DNA of 64,000 nt from Parus major (Eukaryota > Chordata > Aves > Passeriformes > Paridae). Location: assembly GCF_001522545.3 (NCBI RefSeq), contig NC_031776.1, forward strand, positions 37,471,957 through 37,535,956, in the 5' to 3' direction. Made by a program: the position numbers and the translations under genes. Position 1 is the stretch's first letter; each line of letters starts with the position of its first letter. This document shows, one piece after another, positions 42,501 through 57,500 of the stretch. The notes beneath the pieces were generated by a model. The model worked only from the letters and a program-made list of their open reading frames with translations, was not told the origin of the DNA and did no database searches.

Positions 42501-45500
42501 GTTCCACTTCAGCTTGTAAATAATTACAACCCAGCTTTGATGCACAGCTAAGTGTGAGTGTAATGTTTTGCATATTCTGTCAAAGGGATATGCATTTTTA
42601 AGACATCAAATCAGTAACATACCAAGATACATTACACCTCACGTCACAGAAAATAAGTAGTATCTCTATTGGAGAGAAAAAAATTAAGTATTTTAATTGC
42701 AAGCATGCTTGCTAGCATTAGAACACGGAAGTTAAGAAATTAATGTACCTTTACTACTTCAGGATACTGTCTCAGCTTCTTTCCACAAGGTGCAAAATAT
42801 GCTACTTCTCCTTGAAGACGACCACCAAAGTTCCTTATTCGGGTTTCTCTTTGCCAGCTAGAGTAATATGAAATAGTTGCATACAACAATACACTTTTTA
42901 AAAAACAAGTAATTTATGGCAATTTAAGAATTCTACAAAAAAGGGAACAGGAAAATGTGACTAGACTATCATAAATGAAACAGACCAAACCATTAATTTT
43001 ATCACATAGATTGTCCAAACTGACTAAATATATGAATTTATTTATATCAAGCGATGTACATATTATCAGATTTTAAACAGCTTAGAACTGTACTTTAGGG
43101 AGTTATTTGGAGTCTGTATCAGCTATAGATATATCAATCTATATCAGATCATTAGGATTAATTTCCAAAGCAAAACAGCTAAAAGATTACTCATGTTTGT
43201 AAAAGAACAAATTTAATGCACAAAAATTAACACATGAAATACACCGACACTTTTTAAAGAGATCTACAGTCACTGGAAGTCAAATCTAAATTGTTGAAGC
43301 CCTTTCCTTATTATTCAGCCTCGAGATTTTTTAAACTCATTTCTTTACCAATGGATTTTTGAAGGCATTTTCACCCTTTAAGGAAAGCCAGGTATACAGA
43401 AAACGTACCCATAATCAAGAGGAACACGTAGCTCCCGTTCATCTGCTACTCTTCGTCTTTTTGAAATACCTAAAACAGAATCTCTGATTAATACCTAATA
43501 GAACTGAGAAAAGAAAACATGTTCCTAAAATGTATTTCTTATGTTTCTATCTGCAAAACAAAATTGTTTTTCATTCTTGCCATTATGTGCCTCAATTATC
43601 AACTATCAAATTATCAATTATAAATAAATAAAAAATAAATAAAAGTAATGTAAGTGTTCTCCCTCTGAAATACATTTTCCACTAAGTTTCCCTGTAACCT
43701 CATCCTCTGAAATGGTGAACAGAAAACCTAACTATCCCATACCTAGCCACTTGTCCTGTTTAGTGCTCAGAAATATTGCTAATTTAATTCCTTGCACGCC
43801 TGTTTTTCTAGACAAGACCTACATAATTTTTTTCAGTAAACAAGATGCAAATAAAAACACACTTAGAAGATCCATATTCTAATAGGTTTAATCCTCCTAG
43901 AGCACTGTCCATAGACTGCAGTCAAATGCCAAATGCAGAAAATTTTCAGAACTACTTCAGCTTTTACCAGTTCAACCAGATGCTGTGTTTGGTGCTTGTC
44001 AAGCAACTGAGTGGACAGTATTCCAGAAACGACTGCCACACGTGGGGCACTGATTTTAGTGGGCAAGGCTTTCCTCAGGCCTCTCAGACAGCCACAGGAC
44101 ACGACCTATGCACACAGACCAACTTTTGGAAGAGGCACGTCCAAAAAAGGTAGTTTGGACCTTCTGTAAAGGATGTGACACATCTCTTCCCTGGGAACAG
44201 CCCTGAGTGAGGGCTGTCACCAGACTGACCCCCGGCACTTGCTCCAGCCTCTCAGCAGGAGCAGCACACGGCAGCTCGGCACCGGCTCCAAGGGAGCTGC
44301 CAGCAGCTCCTTCCGGATGATGTGAAGAGACCCCGAGAAAAAGCACCGAGGAAATGCCTGTGCTCAGATCCCAAAACTCAGACACAGGTCTGCACTCTTA
44401 ACCTAACATGAATGACTACTGCATTATTTTGAATGGCCGTGGTGCAGGGAGGAGGCTGCTTTTCCAAATATAAGTGAAGTGAAAAATCCAGTGCAAAACA
44501 GATACAGAGAAGAGACCAAGAGACCCCTTCAGTGATTGACCAACTCTAGGTAAAAGGTTCACAAAAATATTTTTGTTCTATTATGTTGATTCTGATTAGG
44601 TAATCCTTAGGTGTAGTATATTATTATACATAAAGCAAGGACATAAAACTTATTTATTCTACCTCCTATTCCAGTCTGCTATCAGACTTTACAAAGCATC
44701 ACAAATCAACACAGATTCCTAAGAAAAACATTATCTTTTTAATCTACCCATTTGAGTAACTCTCAATCCATATGAAATCTTTTATAAACTGTACAGTTCA
44801 CAAGCCTGTTTCCAAGATAAATATTAGGCAGATCACATTATACCACTTCAAAGCTAATGCCCTTGTATGACATGGAATAAAATTTCTATTCCACTGAATC
44901 CAAATATAAAAACCTATTTTAGAAGCAGATGTCCCCATTTAATAATCCTGTTTATACGCATGTTAATTAACATCAAATCTGTAATTCAAAGTACAAAATA
45001 TGTGATTTCATTTCATTGTTACCATGCAAATTAAGAAGTCTGACTTTCAAAAATGCATTCTTTACTGTAGCCATAGTAATTACTAAATCTTACCAATTAA
45101 GTCACCAAATGAAGGATTATAAGCACTATCTAGTATCAGGCAAATACTAAATGTACTTTCCATTAACTTTTTAAAAATAAATTTTTGCGCATAATCCACA
45201 AATTCTACTGAGAATTTTGAAAGAATTATTAGAAAATTATGTTCTAACAAAGTATGCTTACAAAGTTTGTCAAGAAAGGGGCAAAAATTGAAGATTCAGA
45301 ACACAAACTAGAATGTACAGCAATCAGAAGTAAGAATAACTAGTTTAGAATAAAATGGAGACTTCCAAAGACTTAATAATTAAGAGTTTAATATAATAAA
45401 TACCAACTCTGGATATTTAATTCTATCTTCTCTCAAATCATTGCATGAGTTAAAGTATCCTGTGCCTAAGGGTAATATTCTAGTCTGAAGAACTTGCAAT

Positions 45501-48500
45501 TTGGCTGACGGATCTTCATGACTGCTGCAATCACCCGTGAAAAGATCACAGATTCACCCAACAGCCAATATCAGAAGGGACGTCAAAAGACACCCAGTCC
45601 AGCTTTCCTTGGGAAAGGATGCTTTGCCAAGATTACCTCACACCCTGACCGACTGACATCTGAAAATCTCAAGTGAGGGGGACTCTGCCACATCCCTGGG
45701 ATGGCTGTTCAATGAATCACTGCTCTTAGGATAAAAATCTTGAACATCATACCAACACCTGGACTATTTTTGAAACTACTTTTGCAACACATGGATCTTA
45801 GCTATCACATGATAGTACAACAGAAGACAGTGAGATACCACAGTGTGTACTTGGTGTGAGGGTGGAGGCTCCTGTCCCGAGGAACACTGCAGGCTGGGAC
45901 TCAGGACACAACGCAGCTGATGCCGAGCTCGACGTCTTTGCTACTTGGAGATTAAGTGGGGTGGAATGAGCTGTAAGACCAATGGATGAGCTCTTCACAG
46001 AGGATGAAGTTTTATTCAGTTTCAGTGGGGTTTTTTCTCCCTCAGTGTCGGTATCCGATTCATCTTGGTCTTTATCATCTTCATCTTCCTCCTCAGACCC
46101 TTCTGTATCTGACTCAGAATTACTGTCAGACTCTGTTTAAAGAAAGTGTGGCAAAAGGCACATTATGACTTGGAAACTGTACTGGCACATACATTAAAGC
46201 TCTGACACTTACAAAATATTTCCTCTTATATATGCTTTTTTAATAACATCTCAAGTATAAATAGGAGGTTCTAATTAATTACCTGAACTTTAAAATTACT
46301 ACAAATATGACAGCATTAAGTAATTCTGCATGGTAACACACTGCTCTTTTGATTGGGAAGAGATGAGTGACAAAAGCTGGAGTATTTCAAGACTGTTTAC
46401 TCCAGAAGGAACTACAGCTAAATCATCCCATTAGCCCAGAAGCAGCTGGGCATTATCCCAGGAAGGGCATTTCACAGGTGTGAAATCCATAATGAAGAGG
46501 AAGAAAACTGAACTGGACACGGGCTGAAAGGTGTCAGAATCTAAAGTATTGCAATTTGGGCAAAGGAAGAGTAAGAATTGAGGACAGCCAGGGTAAGGAA
46601 CTAAAGGTGAGATACAGCCTGAGAAAAAGACTAGCACAGGGTGTGTGGATGAGAGGGGGAACAGAATGATGAAAGTGGAGGCCAGACACAAGAGATACCA
46701 GGACATGGGACAAAGCAGTGACTGTGAATACAGTCAACTCTTTAAAACAGGCCTTATCATTCCAAATTGCATAGCCTGTTCTGCAGCCTTTAAAACTGTC
46801 CAATTACTTGCTCATTGGCTACTGTGCTCCTGCATGAGGCACAGAAATACACTTTTCTTGCCACTCTTGACAATTTGAAGGCCCTTGTGTAGTCCCTCTC
46901 TGTTTAGGAAATCTGTTTTGCAGCTGGTCTCTGTCTGCCAGAATCATTTACCATCAATCAGCTTTAATGTCAATCCCTTCCTGAGCACTTTGTTACATCA
47001 AGCTACAGGCTGGGTGACTAATGTGGAAGGGAGGTCTCTGACAGCCTTTCCAAAAGGCTAAGGAGCCACATTACCAGGACAGCTGACCAAGTTTCAGAAC
47101 ACCCCAAACGTGTTTTTTTGACATGACAAAATGGAGAATGGAGACAAGTGCTAATTCCAAGGATATGTGTAGGGCACCATGTCTGCCTCGCTGGCCCAGT
47201 ATCTCCTGCACCTATTGTAAAATATGGTGGGAAATGCATGTTTTCAAAATGCAAAAAATTAAGTTTCTGCTTTTCCTATTAAAAAGATTAAACCACCTGA
47301 TTGGCTATCATCAGAATCATCTTCTTCATCGTCCTCATCTTCATCTTCATCATCGTCGTCATCATCATTTGAGTCGTCAGAGTCTTTACTGCTGGGGGCA
47401 TCTGAGTCTACCCCTCTGAACTGCTCCACCACCAGTTTTGCAGAATGAAGGCGGTGTTGTGGTTTTACTGCATTATTGCTGACTGCTTTGTCCTTTCCTG
47501 AACCAGGTAACACAGGAGAGGTAGAGGGCATAACAGCTGTCCGGTTACCAGTTGTCTTTTTCCCACATGCACTCAAGTTTATTGGCAAAGAAAAGGGGGC
47601 ACTACTAGAAATGGCTACGCTTTCATTGATCTTGGTCTGGGGTTTGGGTTTCGTGGTGAGTGCAAGAGGAGCCTCCTGGATGACGCTCTGAATAACTCCA
47701 TTGGGTTGGTGATTACCTAAAAGTGCATTTGTCAGGAATGGGTTAGAATGGTTGTTTTCCAAGGATGTGAGTTTTTGATGAGCTGGTGAACTAGATGTTG
47801 GTTTGGAGCTTGACAAAGTTGTAATAACCTTCTTCAGGCTCTTAGATGATTCCTGTTTCTTTAGCTGTGCTGCTGGGAATGTCTGTTTATATTGTTCCTA
47901 AAGAAATAAGAAGACAGAGGAATAAAATGTGGAGGTGTTTGTTTGGCTTTCTTTGATATTCAGGCAAGTAAGCTCTAGGAAATTTTAAACATCTGCTAAG
48001 CCATTTTTAGAAAGTCAAAAGCAGGTACTAGGTACAACAGATGAGATGAGAAACTACTAGTTACACAAGTCTTGCATGATTTTTTTCACTGTAAATGAAC
48101 AGGGAAAGACAAATTGAACTCAAGATGAAGTTGATTCAAACTATGTAGGGAAGCTTTCTCACCTGCTACAATGCTCTAGACAGAGACTTTCATAAAGGTA
48201 TTAATCATTCTGAAAGAAGCCCTTTTTAGAAAGATACTTACTACTCTTGTGTACAGAAAAACCTCTTCTTATTACTTAATTCAGCATATAAAAATCCCAC
48301 TAGTGAATGTACAGCTACTTTTAATAACTTGTTCACTTTAAAGCACAAGGTAAATACAACACACTAATGGCCATGATACTAGAAACCCAAGAGAGGACTC
48401 TTGGTGTAGAAAAATTTTATTTTAACAAATGAGAGAAAAGTATACTGAGAAATGCTGTGATATGTTAACTGTTTAACTGGAAGAGTAGTACTTGAAATTT

Positions 48501-51500
48501 TTCACATAAAAGTTAGTAATAGCTCAGAAATGCATGTAAAGCTTAGAGTGTCTTTAGTCTAAAGACTTCCAAAGGAAAAAAACCCACATCGTCTTCAGTA
48601 GAAAACATAATTAAATGGATAAAGATGGTACAGTTTAAAATAATTTTTTTTAAAATTAAGTCAAATACCATACATTCCTGGAAGTTACTAACATTTAAAA
48701 CTGAATACGAAATTATGAAGAGCTCCAAAATCAATATTCAGACAGTGCATACCTCCAGTAAAAGTTTTAGAGAAATCTAACTACTAAATGTGTGATATAT
48801 CACCAGCTAAAGACTCGTAACCTAAATTTGAAAGCAGAAGCCTCTTTCAGTAGCAAAGATGTATGTTCTCATAATTATAATTTACTTAGCTACTCCTGGT
48901 AGAGTGACGAGCTTATTTGATTTTTACCAAGTAACAGGAAATTTGAAAGCAAAAACAGCTTTTATCTTCTAGGCAAGCAATAAAAATTAAATATTTTTCA
49001 GACCTTGCTAAGGGCTTGTGAGTTAGCTGTGAATCAGAACTGAGTTTACTACTTCCAAATACTACTTAGTTTAAAACAAAATATGAAAAAATAAAATCAT
49101 AACAATATTTACAATTATTATAAATAATAATAAAATAATAAAAATAATTTTAAATCATAATAATAATTTTATTCTCTTGTAACCCTCATTCAAATCTCAT
49201 TGAATAGAAGATTAACCAACAGTCACCTTCATCACTGCTAACAAAACAAATAAACTGAAGATCCAAAAATTTTTGAAGCTGCAGAACTGTTAAGACAGAC
49301 ATATCAATTTATTGTAAAGTCCTGACCAGTAAAAAGGAAGATAAATTGAGGTAGGGTGGGCAGTGCCTGTCACAGGTGCCCAGAGCAGCTGGGGCTGCCC
49401 CTGGATCCCTGTGAGTGTCCCAGGCCAGGCTGGACACTGGGGCTGGAGCTCCTGGGACAGTGGGAGCTGTCCCTGCCATGGCAGGGCTGGGATGGGGCAG
49501 AGCTTTAAGGGTTCCTTCCAACCCAGGCCATTCCTTGATTCTAGAAAACTACTGAAATGGCTATACTGAGCTTTAACAGCTATCAGGGCATAAGCACCTG
49601 TCTTTAAAGAGCAAACAAAACTCAACGTTACATTGAGCATTTTTTTTTAAAAAATGGCTTTCAGCTTCTTTCTTTAAAAACTTGGTTAAAATAGGAGATT
49701 TCCATTACTTTGACTTGAAATATCCAACTTGAAAGAAAGTGAAGCCATGCTTAAATAGCAGATACGTGCAGTATTAAATCAGCATTTTGACTGAACCTAG
49801 AAGCACAGGAAAAATATCCAGTGTTCCCATGAGTACTTTTCTTATTTTGATATTGATTTCAGGTGCACGTTGTCCTTAAGACGTGCATGACCCACACAAT
49901 CTAGTTAATTTACACCATTCAGAAATCCAGATCAACCCTAAAAACACAAACTCCCATGATTATAAATATATATATATATATATATATACACACTTGTAAT
50001 TTTAATACACTATTATTTAAAAGAGCTTGATGGCACAATGTTACATCTTTTTAAACAGATGACACAGGTTACAAATAATCCAAAACTTCACTCACCCGTT
50101 TAGCTCTAACATCGCTGGTCAAAGTGATAGATTCTTCAGAGGTATTTTTATTCCCTGCTTTGAGTAGATCAGGGGAAGGAACTAGGAGTTTTAAATAGGT
50201 CTCTTTTTTGGCTTCATGTACCAAAGACAAAGGTTTCACATTAGGAACCAATCCCGTAGACTGTATTACACTTGTGTGTTTGTTCACAGATTCCTCCTTT
50301 GCCTGAGAGCTTGGAAAAATAAACGGAAGCTGCTGTGACAAAACCTGAGGCTGCTTCTGCTGGGACTGGAATGATGAGTGAGTCTGGGAATCAGAAACAA
50401 GAGGTATCTGCTGGTGTGTTCTTTTATCTTGAGTCTTTTCCTGTGATTTCTGTCCATCGGTTTTTGTATCTGTTACACCACTATGCATCAGCACCTGCAA
50501 AATATTTATTTTTGACTGTTCATTATGTAAGTTAAAGATCCTTTTAAAAAGACTGAACATATGATCAGTCTCCATGAAACAATTACACTAGTCTTGGCAG
50601 AGAATGAACAATAATAATTTTAAATCAGTCTTGCAATATATGTATTGTTCATTTTTGGATCTTTTCCCCCAGATAGTTTCAGCATGTGACAACAATGTTT
50701 ACTAGAGAGGGAGTATTAAACCATGGTTGTTCTTAAATGTATTTGTGACTGTAAACCTAACAGGATAAAGATTCCAATCTTGATATTCTATTACAAGGGA
50801 AAAGTAGCCATTCTGCTAGGAAAAAGCAACTGCCAAGCAATAGCCACAATGATATATTTTCAATTCACTACCTACGCACAGTAGTTGATTTCTTTGTATT
50901 TCCTACTTTATAACCAAAAAAATAACGCTCTACCAACTGTCAACTCCTAGCCTATAACAGAACAATGCACAGCAGAACAGCAATACACAGACATGAATGC
51001 AAACAAAAAGCCCTCCCAGAAACCCCTCCAACAGAAAACCTTGGAGCAAACCTAAAAAAGACTATTCTTAGCTTTTTTTTTAATGTGCAGTTAAATAATT
51101 GTTGGCTATTTGCTCACAGACATGAGTAGCTCAACTTGTCACAAACAGCTTGCAGCAACAAGACAGTGGGCAGCAGAGTGAGGTGTTATACCTTGTTCTT
51201 GCTCTTGTGATGTGCTTCACTTTCGGAATCAGATTCATCATCTTCACTCTCTTCAGCACTCTGGTCCTCCTCCTCCTCCTCCTCTTCATCCTCTAGGTCA
51301 TCAGAGTCACTACTACTTACACCTTCACTTGAGGTGTCTGAAGAGGAGCCTGAATCACTGTCACTGTTACTAGAGCTTTCCACTGCTTTTTTTCTGGGCT
51401 TCTACCAGGAAGATGAATTCTCTGTTAATGTTTCAGTTTTAATCTGTTATATGATCTTATTATTACACATAATCTTTGAAACAAAGAAGAGTAAGACTGT

Positions 51501-54500
51501 AGGGTAAATGCTTGAAGAGAAAGTGATTCACAAGATGATGAAAATTAAAAACTGGTCACAAATTCCACTGAAGTCTTTTTCTGACCACTGCTGACATCAC
51601 TACATCACAAAGCAAAATGCCAAATTTAGGCCTAGAACAGTGACCTAGAATTTGGGTGTCATAAACCTCCACAGAATGTGCCAATTCCCAAAAAATTTAT
51701 ACCCAAAACTTGTACTGCAAATTAGCACAGAAAGAACAATATTAGGGTTAGCAAAGTGTCAATGACACATTCAATTAACCACTTTCACAGTATGAGCTGT
51801 ACAGTTGTACAGCTCATATTGTACAGTAATGTACAGTTTTACAGTAATATACAGTTTTTACAACAGTAATATACAGTTTTGAGGACTGAAAATATTATGT
51901 TCATCAAATTGCTTCTGGGATTTTCTTCTGAGAAATGGACGAAGAATCTTCTGACATACTGACAACTACATTATATTGAACTAAACTCTCTAGATTTTCA
52001 TCAACTGTAAAAACAGTTTGATATCAGCTTGGCCTTTTTCTTTTTTTTCTAAAACTAAATGAATATTTTAATAATTTTTTAGATACCATCCTCAAGAAGA
52101 AATTAAAACTAAGGAGATGACTGAAGAAATCAGAAGTTGAATACAAAAAAACCCAAAACCCTAAAGAAAAGAACCTTTAGAAAAGTACATTAAAAGGTTT
52201 TAAAATAAGACATGTTTTTAAGAAGAGGCAAGTGTTACACTTCGAAATTTAAAAGCTCAAAATCACTTGTACAAAGGCCAGCTTCAATAATCATAATCAT
52301 CCTCATGTTGGAGTTCTCATTTAGAGTAATTGCTGTGTTTTGGTACAAAAGGTTGTTAAAATCATTACACTGACAAATACCAATTACCTCATAAAAAGTT
52401 TTACATTAAAAAAAGTTATAAACATCAGCATATCAAGTACGATTAGGAACAACAAACTCCATATCAATCTTAGAAAGTTTACTACAGGAACTTAGGAAAC
52501 AGACAACATGACATTTATCTGCATGAGACAGAAGACTTAAAAGTTAAGATACAGGACACAATATTCTTAAGAAAGGTACTTGCACCCTGAGTCCATCCTT
52601 TTACAGAGGCTCAGCATTTAGTCAAGTAAAACTGGAGTTTGAAATCAGTGCCTGAATCAAGAAATCTATCAACAGTACCAAATTTACATTTAAAGATGAA
52701 AGGTAACAATGCTGACAAATGTCCTGGTAGAAATTTGAAGGTGGGGGGGAGGCCTGAAACCAAAACAACAAACCACCCAAACAAAAAACCAACCAGAAAT
52801 ACAAACAAACACACAATGGGCAAAAAGAGGTAAAATTTTCTGAATAAAGCAAAGACCCAAAACCTAAATTTTGGGAAGGTATTCAGAGATATTAAAAGTG
52901 AAATTTATTTGGTACTCTGCCTAACTGTAGTAGTAGTCAAAAATACAGAAACACCATCCAGAAAAAGCTTTACCTCTGCAACAGAGAAAGATAAATTTTG
53001 TATGGATATACCCAAGATAAAAGCAGAATTTCAGAAAGAGCCATTTTTAGTATTTAAGTCTGAAAAAAATCAAAGATTTCCCAAATACCTTTAACTAGCT
53101 TAATACTTTCAAAAGCTGTTAACTGTTGGAACACAAAGAATGTTTTGAGGGAAAATATTCTTAATAATTTCCCTATTGTCCATATATTAAACACTGTATA
53201 TCACTACACAATTATAAGTAACCATTTCAGTGCTAACCCCTATTTTTATGCAGATATATCAAGCACCAGCTGTCCTTTGAAAATGCCAACCTCTAACCTT
53301 CAAACATTCAGACTTGGTAGCTGAATGTAGTTCAGTAACAGAAAGAAAGCAAGAGGCCCAATTCACTCAGAAAACAAAAAACACATAGGTATATAGAACA
53401 AAAGAAAAAGATTTTAGCCCAGATGGCTATCAGTAGAGAATTACTCCCTTAGCTTCTATTCTGACAGTAATCATCATCCCAGTACACCATTTTCTTTTTT
53501 TTTGTTTTGTTTAAATAGTTTTGATTCCCAGAGTAGCTTAAAAGTGCTTAAGAGTGCTTAGGTCAGTACATAAGGTTTACTAACTTACTGAGACTACTCA
53601 GGTCTTTCATATTAGATGGCTAAGATTATTGCTGAAAAGCAGCAGTTAATAATAGTTCTTTCTTCTGATAAATAGGAAATTTCTTTCAGAAAAGCATTTT
53701 TTATGTCTAAAAATTTTTTTTTGTTTTTGTAAGATACAAGAAAACCTAATTAAATTCACAGAAATAATCTATGATGTTATAATTTTAATTCCAATATCTG
53801 TGTGTGTATATGTACTGTAATATAAAATATCAAATACTGCTGTTAAAAATACATTTTAAAAAAAATTAGATTAATTAAAACAAGGTGTTGGACACAGCTA
53901 TTAACTTACTAACCAGTGAAATTAGCAGTACTAGTAACTTCTGGTTCACAAGTATGTCAAAAAATACCCAATTAAAAAAATTTCAAAAGCCATTACACAT
54001 AAAAAATCCCTACAGAGGCAAGGGTACAGTTCTCACTCTAATAAATCAGAAGAACTCAAAATATTTGGTACTCAGAAAGAATACTGCAAAATGCTCCTGT
54101 GTGCCGAACACTTATCATGTCAAATTTTTTGTTTCAATCTTCGATTTCTTTCTGGTATTTACCTTATCTTTGATTTTGTCAGTCCTGGTGTCCAAAAGCT
54201 GAACTTTGCTCTGCTCCTGGTTGTATTTACGTCCTCCAGCTCCTGAGGTTACAGTTTTCACTGGTCCAGCTGATGTTGCAATGCCAGTGGAGAGCACAGA
54301 TGTGCTGAGAACTGAGACCGCAGTGGTACTGCTGCCATTCAGTGATCCATTTATTCCTAAAGATGACAGATTTACAAAGTGACATTTAAAATAAATCTGG
54401 AGTAACAGGTAATTTCTCTGAGATGCCCCAACCACACTAACATTCCATAGACATGTAACAAGGTCCTAAACTACTTACAAGTTACCTGTCACATATACTA

Positions 54501-57500
54501 AAATTTGTCACCAAAGTGTCACTCTGATTTGGAGTTATTTTAGTTTCATCGTACAAAGCACCCATGATTTAAAGGCCAAACACATAATTGGTACTTATCA
54601 TCCTTACCTAACAGAATCAATTTTTATAGAACTGTTTAGGAATGGGAAGAATGACAAAAGTGAAGCTCAAATTCCACATCTTTCTGCATGTGCAGAATTC
54701 AATATGATTATTTCCAGACAATTTCAGCCATTACCTTTGTCTGTATTGCTCCGACTACTTTTTCCTGTAGTTCTTGAGTGGAATGAAGCAGAATCATGAT
54801 TCTGTGCAGGAGGAGCAAACAATGTGGGAATTCCCAAGAGTGGTGGGAAAAAAGCTGTCCCAGGACGAGAGTGTGTGTCTGCTGTTCGCCACCATTCTGA
54901 ACCGCAAAGGAAATAAAAACAAACTTCAGGTGTTCTAGTAATATATTTAAGTATTTCAGTAAACCCACTGCTGTGCGTAACCCTGAGCATTTAGGAACTT
55001 TTCAATGACACGCATTTCCTGCAGCAACTCTTGTCTTAAGTCATTAAAACCATTCTGATGAAGATTGCAATGCAGTTTTATTTAAATGGATTCTGAAAAT
55101 TAATACTTAATAGAAAGCTATATGACAATGGTCACCCCAAAATGAAACTCTAAGTCTCATAAACTGAACCAGTATTCACAGATCACTCTTTAACATTTAT
55201 TATTATCTCAGCACTCTTCCTACATCAGAACTATGAAGTAACACAACACCTTCAGTCACCTCTGCAATCTGAGTCTTGCAATACTCCCAGGCCTCCACCA
55301 CAAACCACATCTGAAGCTGTTCCTCATGAAAAGACTTGTTAAATAGAGGAACTGCTCGCTACCTAGTGGTAACTCTACAGCTGCTACTAAAGGTTTCTAT
55401 CCTTGAGTTTGACACTGCATTGCAAAAAAAGCAGCCTCTATATTTTTTTTTTTTCCCTGTAACAACCCTATTCAAATGCCCGAGTTTCAACTGGCAATTC
55501 TGTCTTCTAACCTCAGTATGACTAATGCCATCTCTCAGACTGGGAGGACGGCAGACAAGATGAAGATGAGACATGATGAAGAGCTGTCCTGGTTCCAGCC
55601 AGGACAGGGTTAATTTTCGGAGTAGTTGGGAGGCCAGGACCCAAAAGCTACTCAAATAAATCTCACACCATTAGCAGGGAAAAGGAACTCTCTCATCCAG
55701 GGAGAAGGGCTCTCTTCCCAGCTGGCACACCACAGCAGAGGTCAGGAACTATCTATTGCCAGGAAGGGTGGGGGGGGGTTCTATTTAGTTTGTTTCTTAT
55801 ATGCTCTGTCAGTACTGCTGCCATTAATATTTGTTTTCTTATCTCATCTCTGTTTCCAGGAAACTGTTCTTATCGTGACCTGTGACCTCTGCCTTTTGTG
55901 CCTCCAATTTTCCTCTCCAGCCCTCTTCAAGGGCAAGGGGTGGTGGTGAGGGGCAGGAGAAAAGTGAGTGGCAATGTGGTCTCACAGTAGGAGCACTAAA
56001 GCAAAATGAACCAGACTGTAAAAATTACAGGTAAAAAGTAAGCATAGCCGGAGTTGTGCTTACCTTAAACAATAAGGAGACTGAAGCTAATACAGAATTA
56101 TGAATATGTGAAAAGAATATGTGAAAAGGAAAATGAACAGGGGAAGTGACCAGAAAAAAGTAAATAGGGAAGTTATTTGAGCCGCTACACACCTGGAAGG
56201 TTGGGGAAGGGTAGCACAGAAGAGAGCAGGCATACAACAAGTCAGCATGTATTCATAGGGTATGACAAGGTAAGAATATATAATAGCAAAGATGACAGAC
56301 AAAAATCAAAGGCCTAAAAATTCCATAATCCTGGTACAGGAAATCTCACAGGAGTTTCAGAACTAAACTTCAGCTTTAGAGATAGCCTGAACACAAGTGT
56401 GGAAGACAAATAATGGAATTATGAGACTGTAAAAGCACACATATCCAGAAGAACTATGTCGTCCTTAATGGACAGAAAGACCAGGAAAAGACTGACATCA
56501 AAGAACATTAAATTCATTTGTGTCATCCTCTAATACAAAGAGCATCATGTCAAAAAGAAAAGCATGTGAAAGACCAAACATACCCTGTTTTCCAGGAGAC
56601 TCCCATCATCAACAATGGCCTCAGCACACTGACCATGCTTCTCATGGACTTCTACACGCAAACCATTGTAATTCCCAGTTCTCCCTCCACACGTTTTATA
56701 CATTTTTACTATGTTTGTGTATATAAGAAATAATTCTGGAATGAACTCCTGACTGCAGTAACTCATCCTATTAGGTGTTAGGAATGCAAGGGCATTCACT
56801 AGGACTTTTCATTTATTAGCAACTACAAGGCAACGTAACAGGAATAGAACGTACACGGTGCAGGGAAATTCCTTGTATTGATTTCAGATTCCTGGTTCAG
56901 GTGGCTTTTTTTAACTTCCTCCAAGACAAGAAGGAATTTGCACTTCCTTGATGCTAAGTACTGCAGGTGATGTGTAGTGTACTTCACTAAACTTCTGACA
57001 TGCGTTTAAAAGCACTGTGTTTCAGGTCTATATTTGCTGATTTTCATTTAAATGGCTTTAACATCACTTTGTAAATTATCACAGGGAAGACCCAAAAAAC
57101 AATCATAACCAACCCAAACCGCATTTATGTATCTTCCTCCACAATGCTTCCCTCTCACAGACCATAGCGGTGATTCTTAATCATGCCGATGAGCAACATT
57201 GCATTGCAGTTTCATACTTTGAAGACCTGACAGGTTAAAAGAACCTTTGAGATTGTTCATCAACTTTCTTCATCATACAAAAAGTGCAGCTAACTGTACG
57301 CTATACTACATTCTATTATGGCTTTGAAAAAAGACAAACTAAGTGTGCTAAGCCACTACCTAATGTATCTAAGAAACAGAAGCCACCCATTTTAAAATAC
57401 ACATTTAAACACGTGGAAGAAATAAAACACCAACAAAAAATGGCAAAAGTCTTGTGATACTAAACCAAACTGTAATGACATTTCCCCTCATTCTTATCTG

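Larger units (their letters stand above)
47898..50095. other. Intron between exons 6 and 5
   Basis: 2.2-kb intron with an AAT/AATA-rich stretch (49115-49170), a CR1 3' end and a TA microsatellite. No other feature recognised. Confidence 0.6.

Noticed and set aside
44030..44400. GC-rich segment with open frames on both strands in the exon 7-8 intron
   Set aside because: No similarity to CR1, LTR or protein families that I recognise; left unassigned.
54966..55080. Minus-strand open stretch next to exon 2 reading HQNGFNDLRQELLQEMR
   Set aside because: Looks protein-like, but it is only about 38 codons, ends in a stop before exon 2, has no acceptor/donor pair keeping BAZ2B frame, and I recognise no family.
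55255..55345. Minus-strand open stretch reading EEQLQMWFVVEAWEYCK
   Set aside because: Short, flanked by stops, no splice context and no family recognised; probably chance or an old repeat.
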